DNA of 64,000 nucleotides. Origin: Saprospirales bacterium. Its GTDB lineage: Bacteria > Bacteroidota > Bacteroidia > Chitinophagales > Saprospiraceae. The notes below the pieces were generated by a model. That model saw only the letters and a program-made list of their open reading frames with translations. It had not been told where the DNA came from and did not search any database. The stretch is from assembly GCA_016703765.1 (NCBI GenBank), contig JADJBL010000012.1, positions 62,001-126,000 on the forward strand. The letters are read 5' to 3'. The position numbers and the translations under genes were made by a program. Below are positions 48,744 through 57,225 of the stretch, one piece after another (position 1 is the stretch's first letter; every line of letters starts with the position of its first letter).

Positions 48744-50069
48744 CTACGGACGTACTATTTTTTCACACCTGAGCCCTTTGTCCGTTTTTATATGAAGCAG
48801 GAAAAGCCCTTTGGGCAGGCCGGACAAAGGCCAATGGTAAGCGGAGACGCCTGGCAAAACTACTTCCCGGATCAGGCTTCCGCTGGGGCTGTACAGAGCC
48901 AGACCCTCCAGCGGGGCTTCAGGGCTCTCGATGTATAATTCGGTATCGAACGGATTGGGAGAAATGGAGATGGAGGCTTCAAACTCGGGCTCCCTTGCCG
49001 AGACGAACAGATCATCGTCCCATTTGTACATGGTGGGCTGGCCGAATCCGCCGAATCCACGGGAAACCCAGCCGATCTGGGGGTTGGCAAAGCCGATCGC
49101 CCGGTAGGGGATTTCGCTGTCGATTTCCTCCCAGGTTTTCCCAAAGTCTTTGGAATAAAACGACCCAAAGGTGCTGCCCGAGGTCGAAACCCCTACAAAG
49201 GTGCTGTCGGTGCCCGGAACGTAGGCGACGTTTTGGAAAAAAGCCTGGAACGCAGGGGTGGAGAAGACATCCCAGGTTTCTCCTCCGTCATAGGTGCGTG
49301 CGATTTTGGAGTTGAGCGTTTGCGGGGCCACGGCGATACCGTGAAGGGAGTCGATGAAGGATACGGAGTAGATCACATCGGTGGCGGCAAAGCCCGGATC
49401 CAGCACCTCCCAGGTGGCGCCCCGATTCTTGCTCCGGTAGATCCGACCCATGTTCGTGCCGAAATAGATGCGGTCGCCCACGGCGCAGAGGCTGTTGTTG
49501 CCGCTCAGAATCAGGGTGTATTCGTCTTCGAGAAATTCGGGGATGTTCAGGGCGGAGACGGGGTCCCAGGTTTCGCCGCCGTCGGTGGTTCGTGCCATGA
49601 TGTCCCGGTTGATGCAAACTCCCTCCAACTCATCGAAGAAGCGAAGCCAGACGCCGCCAGCCTGGCCTGGCAAAATTTCGGTCCAGGTTTCGCCGCCGTC
49701 CTCCGTTTTGAACAGGCCTTGGCCGGCGCCGGCGCCCAGGTCGAGGGTGCTGATCCAGGCCGTGTTTTCGTCGATGCCCACGATATCGAATGTCCATCTT
49801 CCCGTGGCTTCCGTCACTTCGTGCGCGGTCCAGGTTTGGCCGCCGTTGGTGGTTTTCATGACGTAGGGAACGTGGTCTGGAAGGGGTTGCCCATCGCTGA
49901 AATCGAAGCAGGAGGCCCAAACGGTATTTTCATCCAGGACGGAGATCCCGAAGACCCCGTAACCGGAGGGAAGCACGTCTTCTGCCTGCGATTGCCATTC
50001 CTGGGCAAAGGATGGTGTGGCGAGAAAAGCAAGGAAGGCCAGAGAACTGAGTTTTCGTAAAGTTTTCAT
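48744..50069 (-). CDS. BNR/Ycf48-like beta-propeller T9SS protein
   Basis: A 441-residue secreted protein (signal LSSLAFLAFLATPSFA). At least six Asp-box-like repeats are seen, of the form TTNGGQTW, TEDGGETW, TTDGGETW, SKNRGATW, TYDGGETW and SKDFGKTW, spaced as in sialidase/Ycf48 propellers. A T9SS type A tail begins ISISPNPFDTELYI. Such propellers are common T9SS cargo and the repeats may bind glycans or proteins; no sialidase active-site residues are evident. It is 45 nt upstream of the haloperoxidase-like gene in the same direction, with no terminator between them, so co-transcription is possible. Confidence 0.87.
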   Translation of the reverse strand: MKTLRKLSSLAFLAFLATPSFAQEWQSQAEDVLPSGYGVFGISVLDENTVWASCFDFSDGQPLPDHVPYVMKTTNGGQTWTAHEVTEATGRWTFDIVGIDENTAWISTLDLGAGAGQGLFKTEDGGETWTEILPGQAGGVWLRFFDELEGVCINRDIMARTTDGGETWDPVSALNIPEFLEDEYTLILSGNNSLCAVGDRIYFGTNMGRIYRSKNRGATWEVLDPGFAATDVIYSVSFIDSLHGIAVAPQTLNSKIARTYDGGETWDVFSTPAFQAFFQNVAYVPGTDSTFVGVSTSGSTFGSFYSKDFGKTWEEIDSEIPYRAIGFANPQIGWVSRGFGGFGQPTMYKWDDDLFVSAREPEFEASISISPNPFDTELYIESPEAPLEGLALYSPSGSLIREVVLPGVSAYHWPLSGLPKGLFLLHIKTDKGLRCEKIVRP

Positions 50070-50136
50070 AGCATTTATTTAGTTGGTGAATTTGAAAAAT
50101 GAAAGCCCGAAAAGTAGAAAAATGACTCAGTGGGAC

Positions 50137-51006
50137 CTAATCGAATCGACGATCTGTCGCATTTCGGGCACGTTCGACGATAATTGTCCGGACCACCAGC
50201 ATGGCGATGATGATAAAACCGCCTAAGGCCGCTCCGGTAGAAGGCATCTCCCCGTAACCGATGAGCACCCACACCGGATTGAGCACCGGCTCCAACATGG
50301 CGATCAGCGCGCTTTCGATAGCCAGCACCCTTTTTAAGCCGTAAGTGAAAAACATATAGCCCACGCCGATCTGGATCAAGCCTAGAAAAGCCAGCATGCT
50401 CCATTCCGTTGGAGTAGGGATGGGCGCCTGGATTGCAGCGGGCAAAAACAGCGCTACGACCAGGATATTTCCCCAAAACAAGGCGGCTTCGTGGTTCTCT
50501 TGTTTGTTATGTCGCTGGGAAAGCATAAACCCGGCGAGGAAAACCCCCGAACTCAGGGCTATAAGGATGCCCTTCATACTGTCCAGTTGCAGGTCGCCGA
50601 TAAAAAACAGGGTCATGCCCAGGAAGCACACGACCAGGGTGACAATATTGATCCGGGGCTGGCGAAACTTGAAGATCACCGGCTCCAGCAAGATCAGGTA
50701 GATGGGGGCGGTGTATTGAAGGAATATGGCGTTGGCGGCCGTGGTGAGCTTGGTCGCCACGACGAATGCGGTCACCAGTCCGGCGTAAAAAAGCGCTACC
50801 ACAAGGGTCATGAATGAAAACCGGAACACTTTTTTCCGGTACCAAAGCCCGAACAACAGGGCGGCAAAAGCCGCGCGGTAGCAGAGGATGGTATAGGCGT
50901 CCTGGGAGAGTAGTTTGATAAATAAGCCCCCGGTGCTCCAAAAGAGCGCGGCGATGACGATGGCCAGCAGGCCCGATTGGTGGTCGCTTAACCGGATTTG
51001 GCTCAT
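50137..51006 (-). CDS. EamA/DMT family transporter
   Basis: A 289-residue inner-membrane protein with about ten hydrophobic helices in two five-helix halves, as in the drug/metabolite transporter superfamily. I start at 51006 (MSQIRLSDHQSGLLAIVIAA); the longer frame adds a non-membrane lead. Landmarks are ALFWSTGGLFIKLL and TTAANAIFLQYTAP in the first half, and ESALIAMLEPVLNPVW, a typical EamA signature, in the second. Exports or imports small metabolites; substrate unknown. Divergent from the DUF2892 gene across a palindromic operator candidate. Confidence 0.92.
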   Translation of the reverse strand: MSQIRLSDHQSGLLAIVIAALFWSTGGLFIKLLSQDAYTILCYRAAFAALLFGLWYRKKVFRFSFMTLVVALFYAGLVTAFVVATKLTTAANAIFLQYTAPIYLILLEPVIFKFRQPRINIVTLVVCFLGMTLFFIGDLQLDSMKGILIALSSGVFLAGFMLSQRHNKQENHEAALFWGNILVVALFLPAAIQAPIPTPTEWSMLAFLGLIQIGVGYMFFTYGLKRVLAIESALIAMLEPVLNPVWVLIGYGEMPSTGAALGGFIIIAMLVVRTIIVERARNATDRRFD

Positions 51007-51074
51007 GGGGGGAAAGATAGAAAAATAATAGTGCTTGGTGATCTCGGTCACTGACTCCGGCTTGCAAGCGCCCC

Positions 51075-51104
51075 TATCTTTGATTCATGTAATGACATGA
51101 ATCA
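51075..51104 (+). promoter_or_regulatory. Promoter with palindromic operator candidate
   Basis: TATCTTTG (51075-51082) is an exact TAnnTTTG -7 box. It overlaps a perfect 10-bp inverted repeat TGATTCATGT - AATG - ACATGAATCA (51081-51104), where transcription should begin. The half-site pattern resembles ArsR- or Crp/Fnr-type sites. A repressor bound there would block the DUF2892 gene and possibly the divergent EamA gene. Confidence 0.6.
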
Positions 51105-51121
51105 CGAAAAAACCTAATGCA

Positions 51122-51343
51122 ATGAAAAAGAATATGGGTACAGTTGACCGGGTAGTCCGGATCGTTTTGGCGGCGCTTGTGGCCGTTCTTTATTTTAGCA
51201 ACGTGATCCCGGGAACTCTGGGTATCGTTTTGATGGTGTTGGCTGGGGTATTTGTGCTGACCAGTTTGGTGGGTTATTGCCCGATTTACCACTTGGTCGG
51301 CTGTAGCTCTTGTCCGCTGGGGGAAAGCAAAGCCAAAGGATAA
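51122..51343 (+). CDS. DUF2892 (YgaP-like) membrane protein
   Basis: A 73-residue protein with two hydrophobic segments (about 12-29 and 32-50). The family opening NMGTVDRVVRIVLAAL and the cysteine-bearing end GYCPIYHLVGCSSC are present. DUF2892 is the membrane part of the YgaP rhodanese and also occurs alone in Bacteroidota. Its conserved cysteines suggest a link to sulfur or metal chemistry, but the role is not established. It has its own promoter with an operator candidate. Confidence 0.88.
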   Translation: MKKNMGTVDRVVRIVLAALVAVLYFSNVIPGTLGIVLMVLAGVFVLTSLVGYCPIYHLVGCSSCPLGESKAKG

Positions 51344-51387
51344 TACGAACTTCAACTGGCCTGAACTTGGCCTTAAAATTTATTATT

Positions 51388-51428
51388 AACCGTGAAGGCG
51401 CAAAGGGCGCGTTCGCGGTTATTTTTTC
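51388..51428 (+). terminator. Terminator of the DUF2892 gene
   Basis: AACCGTGAAGGCGC and GCGCGTTCGCGGTT form an imperfect stem around AAAGG, followed by ATTTTTT. The arm wording (AACCG..AAGGCGCAAAG) recurs at 55948-56010. Confidence 0.7.
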
Positions 51429-51471
51429 AATAAATGACCCTATCTTGTGGTTCGGCGCCAATTGAACTACC

Positions 51472-52002
51472 TTGAACAAACTCATCGTCCCGATCCTTTT
51501 GCTAAGCCTGTCGGCCCCGTTTGCCGGGGCCTATGTATGGCTGCAATGGGAAATCAGGGCCACCAAAAAAGAGGTAAAAAAGCAGATTCAAACGGGGCTC
51601 GCCGAAAAGGAACTCGTATTCCTCAAATTGCCCAAACCGGTCAGCGAGACCGAGCTCCGCTGGGAGCACGCCAGAGAGTTCGAATACCAGGGACGGATGT
51701 ATGACATCGTGGAGGCCGAGATCCTTGGCGATACCTTTTACTGCCATTGTTTGCTGGATCACCGGGAAACAGAACTGAAGCGGCAACTGTCCAAATTGAT
51801 GGGCGGGGCCATGGACCCCGATCCGCAGAAAAAAGAGCAACAAACCCGATTGTTCGAGTTCCAAAAAACCTTGTATCTGGGCGAAGATAAGACAGGGGAT
51901 TTCCCGATAGCCCTATTCGAGCCTCGGGGCCTTCCTCAGTATTGCATTCTATATTCTTCCATTCCAGGCCATCCGGCCACGCCTCCCCCAGAGGCATCCT
52001 GA
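51472..52002 (+). CDS. Small membrane-anchored protein preceding a TonB receptor
   Basis: A 176-residue protein starting with TTG. One N-terminal hydrophobic helix (LIVPILLLSLSAPFAGAYVW) is followed by a basic stretch and EFEYQGRMYDIVEAEILGD, then FYCHCLLDHRETELKRQL. Short proteins of this layout (membrane helix, a GKMYDIV-like motif, a C-terminal Glu/Lys-rich region) occur beside TonB receptors and metal-handling genes in other Bacteroidota. I recall this from general familiarity only. Here it lies 73 nt upstream of a TonB receptor in the same direction, so the two may form an operon. Function unknown. Confidence 0.65.
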   Translation: MNKLIVPILLLSLSAPFAGAYVWLQWEIRATKKEVKKQIQTGLAEKELVFLKLPKPVSETELRWEHAREFEYQGRMYDIVEAEILGDTFYCHCLLDHRETELKRQLSKLMGGAMDPDPQKKEQQTRLFEFQKTLYLGEDKTGDFPIALFEPRGLPQYCILYSSIPGHPATPPPEAS

Positions 52003-52075
52003 TTCCATAGCGATTTTCTTTTCGACCTGCCTCCCCTGCGTTGGCGGGTTTTGATCATTTATTCAAAAAAATATC

Positions 52076-54478
52076 ATGAAACGAATATACCTTTTGGGAT
52101 TGTTTCTGGGGTTTTGCTTTTCCGGCTTTACCCAGATCATTACCATTCAGGACGCGGACACCGGCCAGCCCATTGAAATGGCCACTATCTCAAGCGAAGC
52201 GCTTTCGGTCTATGCCACCACCGATGCAAGTGGGCAGGCAGATATTTCCGCTTTTAAAGGCGCAGTATCCATCGAGATCCGGATGCTTGGGTACGATACC
52301 AAGACTTTGAGTTTCGAGGAGTTGAAAGCCGACAAGTTTTCGGTCGTCCTTTTCCCCGGTTTGTCTTTGAGCCAAGTGGTGGTTTCGGCCAACCGCTGGA
52401 GCCAGGCTTCCGGGGAGGTGCCCTCCCGGATCACGACCCTCTCCGCAAAAGAGGTCGCGCTTCAAAACCCGCAAACCGCAGCCGATCTGTTGGGTGCTTC
52501 GGGGGAAGTTTTTATTCAGAAAAGCCAACAAGGCGGAGGTAGCCCGATGATCAGGGGCTTTTCGACCAACAGGTTGTTGTATGTCGTCGACGGGGTGAGG
52601 ATGAATACGGCCATTTTCCGGAGCGGCAACCTCCAAAACGTCATTTCCCTCGACCCCTTTGCCACGGAAAGAACGGAGATCCTTTTCGGGCCGGGTTCGG
52701 TCATCTACGGCAGTGATGCCATCGGGGGAGTGATGAGCTTTCAAATCCTGACCCCGGCCCTTTCTCATACCGGGAAAACGCTCATCGGAGGCAAGGGCGT
52801 GGCCCGGTACTCCTCGGCCAATGAGGAAAAGACAGTCCATTTCGACGTCCATGTCGGTGGGAAAAAATGGGCCTCTGTGACTAGCCTGAGCGCTCATGAT
52901 TTCGGGGACTTGCGCATGGGAAGCCATGGGCCGGAGGAATATTTGCGTCCCTTTTACGTGCAGCGACATGACAGCACGGACGTCGTGATCGTCAATGACG
53001 ATCCACTGGTACAGCGCCCTTCGGGCTATTCGCAACTCAACATGATGCAGAAGCTGCGCTTTAAACCCAATGAAAAGTGGGATTTCCAGTATGGGTTCCA
53101 TTTTTCAGAAACCTCGAAGTATGCCCGCTACGACCGCCATATCCGTTACCGGAAAGGGCTTCCAAGGTATGGGGAATGGGATTACGGCCCACAGAAATGG
53201 ATGATGAACAACCTGAGCGCCACGCATTCCGGGAAAAACGCGCTGTACGACCAAATGACCCTGCGCCTGGCCCATCAATTTTTCGAAGAAAGCCGCATCG
53301 ACCGGAATATCGGCGATACAGAGCGCCATATCCGCGTGGAGGAGGTGGATGCCGTTTCAGCCAACCTCGATTTCCACAAGTCCATCGGCTTGGACCATGA
53401 TTTTTTCTACGGATTGGAAGCCGTGCAAAACGAGGTGACGTCCACCGGTACGGACGAAGATATTTCCAAGGGCGTTTCCGTACGTGGTCCGGCGCGCTAC
53501 CCGCAGGCGACCTGGGCTTCCTACGCGGCCTACCTGAATTATCAGCACTCCTTTTCCGAAAAACTCCTGGTCCAGGCGGGGGCAAGGTATAACCGGTTTC
53601 TCCTGGACGCCGTTTTCGATACCGAGTTTTACCCCTTTCCCTACACCTCCTCCGAAATGAACGACGGGGCCCTGACCGGCAGCCTGGGGATGGTTTTCCG
53701 GCCCAGCGAAAAATGGGTGCTCAGCCTCAACGCCTCCACCGGCTTCCGGGCCCCGAACGTGGACGATTCGGGGAAAGTGTTCGACTCGGAGCCCGGTTCG
53801 GTGATCGTACCCAATCCGGATCTGGAAGCCGAATACGCCTACAACGGCGAGCTGGGGATTGCCAAAATATTCGGAAGGTCTGTGCAGTTCGACCTTGCCG
53901 CCTATTACACCGTGTTGCAGAACGCCCTGGTCAGAAGGGATTTCACCCTCAACGGCCAGGACAGCATCCTCTACGACGGCACGCTCAGCCAGGTGCAGGC
54001 GATCCAGAATGCAGCCGTAGCTACCGTGTACGGCCTGCAGGCCGGACTGGAGTTGAAACTGCCTGCCGGCTTCGGGTTTATCACCGACTTCAACTATCAG
54101 GTAGGGGAGGAGGAACTGGACGACGGCACGACGAGTCCTTCGCGCCATGCGCCGCCCTGGTTCGGCGTTTCGCGCCTGACCTACTCGACAGGCAAGCTGA
54201 ATATGCAGTTTTACGCCATGTACAGCGGAGAGCGGAAGTTTGAAGACCTGCCGCAGGAGGAGCAAGGTAAAACCGAGCTCTACGCCATCGACCCCGAAGG
54301 AAAGCCTTACTCGCCGGGCTGGTACACGCTGAATTTCAAGGCGATGTATCAGTTTGCTTCGCACTTTTCTTTAAGTGCGGGCATGGAGAATCTCACGGAC
54401 CAGCGGTACAGGCCATACAGCTCCGGGATGGCGGGAGCGGGGAGAAATTTGGTGATTTCGGTTTCGGCTTTGTTTTAG
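52076..54478 (+). CDS. TonB-dependent receptor
   Basis: An 800-residue outer-membrane receptor. Signal peptide (LLGLFLGFCFSGFT), a short carboxypeptidase-like domain (about 20-95) and a plug with SQVVVSANRWSQASGEVPSR, SPMIRGFSTNRLLYVVDGVR and VIYGSDAIGGVMSF. The barrel ends in ALF. The plug wording is typical of the heme/metal and vitamin receptor branch (HmuR/BtuB-like) rather than the SusC branch. No heme-binding motif could be confirmed by eye. The small protein upstream may be part of the same uptake system. Ends at a hairpin terminator. Confidence 0.92.
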   Translation: MKRIYLLGLFLGFCFSGFTQIITIQDADTGQPIEMATISSEALSVYATTDASGQADISAFKGAVSIEIRMLGYDTKTLSFEELKADKFSVVLFPGLSLSQVVVSANRWSQASGEVPSRITTLSAKEVALQNPQTAADLLGASGEVFIQKSQQGGGSPMIRGFSTNRLLYVVDGVRMNTAIFRSGNLQNVISLDPFATERTEILFGPGSVIYGSDAIGGVMSFQILTPALSHTGKTLIGGKGVARYSSANEEKTVHFDVHVGGKKWASVTSLSAHDFGDLRMGSHGPEEYLRPFYVQRHDSTDVVIVNDDPLVQRPSGYSQLNMMQKLRFKPNEKWDFQYGFHFSETSKYARYDRHIRYRKGLPRYGEWDYGPQKWMMNNLSATHSGKNALYDQMTLRLAHQFFEESRIDRNIGDTERHIRVEEVDAVSANLDFHKSIGLDHDFFYGLEAVQNEVTSTGTDEDISKGVSVRGPARYPQATWASYAAYLNYQHSFSEKLLVQAGARYNRFLLDAVFDTEFYPFPYTSSEMNDGALTGSLGMVFRPSEKWVLSLNASTGFRAPNVDDSGKVFDSEPGSVIVPNPDLEAEYAYNGELGIAKIFGRSVQFDLAAYYTVLQNALVRRDFTLNGQDSILYDGTLSQVQAIQNAAVATVYGLQAGLELKLPAGFGFITDFNYQVGEEELDDGTTSPSRHAPPWFGVSRLTYSTGKLNMQFYAMYSGERKFEDLPQEEQGKTELYAIDPEGKPYSPGWYTLNFKAMYQFASHFSLSAGMENLTDQRYRPYSSGMAGAGRNLVISVSALF

Positions 54479-54500
54479 GCGCTGATAAACATCAACGCCA

Positions 54501-54543
54501 TCCCGCCCTGCTGCATGACGAAAATCATGTCGGCAGGGCGGGA
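54501..54543. terminator. Hairpin after TonB receptor gene
   Basis: TCCCGCCCTGC pairs with GCAGGGCGGGA, extended by TGCATGA/TCATGTC around CGAAAA. It starts 22 nt after the stop at 54478. Confidence 0.75.
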
Positions 54544-54581
54544 CATTCTTTACTTTGGACCTCGTACCAAAATTTGTTTTT

Positions 54582-55937
54582 ATGAACCGGAAACGCATCT
54601 TGATCATCGGCGCCGCAGGGCGCGACTTCCATAACTTCAATACGTATTACAGGGATAAAGAAGATTGCGAAGTCGTAGCCTTTACGGCCGCGCAAATTCC
54701 CAATATCCTCGGCAGGAGCTATCCGGCCTCCCTCGCAGGTAAACTCTACCCCAAAGGCATACCGATCTTCGATGAAAAGGAACTGGACCGCCTCATCCGC
54801 GATCTGAAGGTCGATGAATGCGTGTTCTCCTACAGCGACGTATCCTACGAAACGGTCATGCACAAAAGCGCACAGGTCAACGCCGCGGGCGCCAACTTTG
54901 TGCTGCTGGGCACGAAAGGCACGGCCCTTAAAAGCACCAAGCCGCTCATCAGCGTAGTGGCAACCCGCACCGGTTGCGGCAAGAGCCAAACTTCCCGCAA
55001 GATCATCGAGATCCTCATCGACCTCGGATTCAAGGTCGTGGCCATCCGGCACCCGATGCCCTACGGCGATCTGGCAGCCCAAAAAGTGCAGCGTTTTGCC
55101 AAACTGGAAGACCTCAAAAAACACGATTGCACCATCGAGGAAATGGAAGAATACGAACCACATATCGTCAGGGGCAACGTGATCTATGCCGGAGTGGACT
55201 ACGAAGCCATCCTCCGCGCCGCCGAAAACGATCCCGACGGCTGCGATATCATCGTGTGGGACGGGGGGAATAACGACTTCTCCTTCTACGAATCCGACCT
55301 GTACATCACGGTCACCGACCCGCACCGGGCTGGTCACGGGATGCAGTACTACCCCAGCGAAGTGAACCTCCGCATGTCCGACGCGGTGATCATCAACAAG
55401 ATCGACAGCGCGCATCCGGAAGATATCGACACGATCCGCAAAACGGTGGAGACGCTCGTTCCCCGCGCCATCGTGATCGACGCCGCCTCGCCCATCCGGG
55501 TGGCCGACCCCTCGCTCATCCGCGGCAAGCGGGTATTGGTGGTCGAAGACGGCCCCACGCTCACGCACGGAGGCATGAAGATCGGTGCGGGCACCCTGGC
55601 CGCAACCAAATTCGGCGCATCCGAAATGGTGGACCCCAGACCCTTCCTGGTAGGCCAATTGAAAGATACCTTCCGAATCTATCCGAATATCGGCGCCCTG
55701 CTGCCCGCCATGGGCTATGGGGCCGAGCAATTGCACGACCTGGAAGCTACGATCAATAATTGCGATTGCGACACCGTGGTGATCGGCACCCCGATCGACC
55801 TCAGCCGGGTGGTCCGGATCAAAAAACCGAGCACCCGCGTGTTTTACGACCTGCAATCGATCGGCAGCCCGAGCCTGGAGGATGTGGTCGAGAAATTTCT
55901 GGTAAAGAAAAATTTACTGGTGAAGGAAATGGCTTGA
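54582..55937 (+). CDS. COG2403 GTPase, cyclic 2,3-diphosphoglycerate synthetase-like
   Basis: A 451-residue cytoplasmic protein. The start at 54582 (MNRKRILIIGAAGRDFHNFN) replaces a longer frame. The N-terminal 125 residues look like a Rossmann-type domain (VVAFTAAQIPNILGRSYP). A P-loop follows (ATRTGCGKSQTSRKI, near 145-160), with IVWDGGNNDF in the middle and VIINKIDSAHPEDID as the nucleotide-specificity segment. The nearest described relatives are archaeal cyclic 2,3-diphosphoglycerate synthetases; bacterial members are mostly uncharacterised. No partner genes lie beside it. The family call is fairly safe, the product is not. Confidence 0.8.
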   Translation: MNRKRILIIGAAGRDFHNFNTYYRDKEDCEVVAFTAAQIPNILGRSYPASLAGKLYPKGIPIFDEKELDRLIRDLKVDECVFSYSDVSYETVMHKSAQVNAAGANFVLLGTKGTALKSTKPLISVVATRTGCGKSQTSRKIIEILIDLGFKVVAIRHPMPYGDLAAQKVQRFAKLEDLKKHDCTIEEMEEYEPHIVRGNVIYAGVDYEAILRAAENDPDGCDIIVWDGGNNDFSFYESDLYITVTDPHRAGHGMQYYPSEVNLRMSDAVIINKIDSAHPEDIDTIRKTVETLVPRAIVIDAASPIRVADPSLIRGKRVLVVEDGPTLTHGGMKIGAGTLAATKFGASEMVDPRPFLVGQLKDTFRIYPNIGALLPAMGYGAEQLHDLEATINNCDCDTVVIGTPIDLSRVVRIKKPSTRVFYDLQSIGSPSLEDVVEKFLVKKNLLVKEMA

Positions 55938-55947
55938 TGAAAAATTG

Positions 55948-56010
55948 AACCGCAAAGGCGCGAAGGACGCTAAGACGATAACTCTTAGCGTCCTTTGCGC
56001 CTTTGCGGTT
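55948..56010. terminator. 28-bp inverted repeat between convergent genes
   Basis: AACCGCAAAGGCGCGAAGGA..CTAAGA and its near-perfect complement around CGATAAC. It lies between the GTPase stop (55937) and the lipoprotein stop (56015). The same GCAAAGGCGC wording appears in the hairpin at 51388 and as a single half near 5200-5224. Confidence 0.85.
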
Positions 56011-56014
56011 TTCC

Positions 56015-56538
56015 CTAATTTTCTCTGTGGAGAACCTCCACCTCCCAAAGGCTTCCGGCTCTTAGCATGCGCTTGAATTCCTTTCGGGTAGGGTTGATAA
56101 CCAGCAGCTCCGAGCCCTTCCGGACGATGGGGGTATAAGCCGACAATTGGCTCTCCGCCTCGTCTTTTCCCAGATTAAAACTGTACAGATACAACTTGCT
56201 CTCGTTGTATTTGAAGGGATGAGCCACCCAGCAGGCGTTTTTGGAATCGTACCAGTTGACGATGTAAAACTTCTTGTATTTTCTCAACAAGAGGGTATCG
56301 GACAGGCTGATCTCCCCTTCCCCCAAAAGCTCCTCGTCTTCGAAAATGACGGAGTGCAGGCGGACCTCCACGTCGGCCTTTTTGTCGCCAGGTTCCTGGC
56401 TATATTTTCCGATTAGCGAAGAAGGAAATTCTTTCAGGTTTTGCCTCCCGTAGGTTGCGGCTGCTGGTATCCGATCGTAAGGCAGGAAGAAAGGGAGAAC
56501 AGGGGCAGGAAGAGCAACAGGATTCGAATGTGTGGCAT
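56015..56538 (-). CDS. Small lipoprotein of unknown function (frameshift near 56440)
   Basis: About 173 residues. An ATG at 56538 begins a lipoprotein signal (MPHIRILLLFLPLFSLSSC, lipobox LSSC) that continues LTIGYQQPQPTGGKT and then hits a stop. Adding one A to the A4 run (plus-strand T4 at 56439-56442) gives GGKNLKEFPSSLIGKYSQE. This joins the main frame with VRLHSVIFEDEELLGEGE, FYIVNWYDSKNACWV and YTPIVRKGSELLVIN. The alternative would be a shorter GTG-started protein without a signal. Not recognised as a known family. Divergent from the sigma factor gene. Confidence 0.65.
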
Positions 56539-56600
56539 GGCAGGGGATTGTTATTGGTGGAATATTAAAGCGAATTTGGCCTGCGCATTATTTTATCTTC

Positions 56601-57214
56601 ATGCAACCATTTTTGCGCAAGGGTCACCAAGGTAAGAAAGAGGTCGATAAACCGAAAAAACGAGAGACGAATTTGCAAGATTTGAACGAAATCCTCGAAG
56701 CCTGCAAGCGGGGGGAACGGCTTGCTCAAAGGCAATTGTACGAAAAATACAAGGGCAGGATGTTTGCCGTATGCCTGCGCTACGCCGACAAGCGGGAGGA
56801 CGCCGAAGACATGCTTCAGGAGGGATTTATACAGGTGTTTAAAGACCTCAGCCAATTCAAAATGCTGGGGAGTTTCGAAGGCTGGATGCGGAAAGTAGTG
56901 GTAAATGTAGCCCTTCAGTACATCCGGCAGAAGCGCAACCCCAGACCTCCACTTTTGAACATTGGGATGACCTGGATTATGCAGAAGAACTGGACGAGAA
57001 CCTGTTTTCCGAAGATATGATCAAAATCGCCCTCTACTACATCCAGAAAATGCCGACCGGTTTCCGGACCGTGCTCAACCTGTATGTGCTGGAGGGCTAT
57101 TCGCACGAGCAAATTGGGCAAATGTTGGGGATTTCGGTGGGCACCTCCAAATCCCAACTGAGCCGCGCAAAAGTCTATTTGAAAAATATGCTGGACAAGA
57201 GCCTTGCCAGCTGA
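56601..57214 (+). CDS. ECF-type RNA polymerase sigma factor (frameshift near 56940)
   Basis: About 204 residues. Start at 56601 (MQPFLRKGHQGKKEVDK). Sigma region 2 covers about 45-110 (YEKYKGRMFAVCLRYADKRE, DAEDMLQEGFIQVFKDLSQF). Region 4 is in the last 60 residues (LNLYVLEGYSHEQIGQMLGI, GTSKSQLSRAK). Between them the frame is lost. If the CCCC at 56937-56942 had one more C, the sequence would run KRNPQTSTFEHWDDLDYAEE into the second frame. The factor would direct transcription of an envelope-related regulon. The next gene starts 12 nt after its stop and is the likely anti-sigma partner or target. Confidence 0.88.
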
Positions 57215-57225
57215 ATTCAACAACT

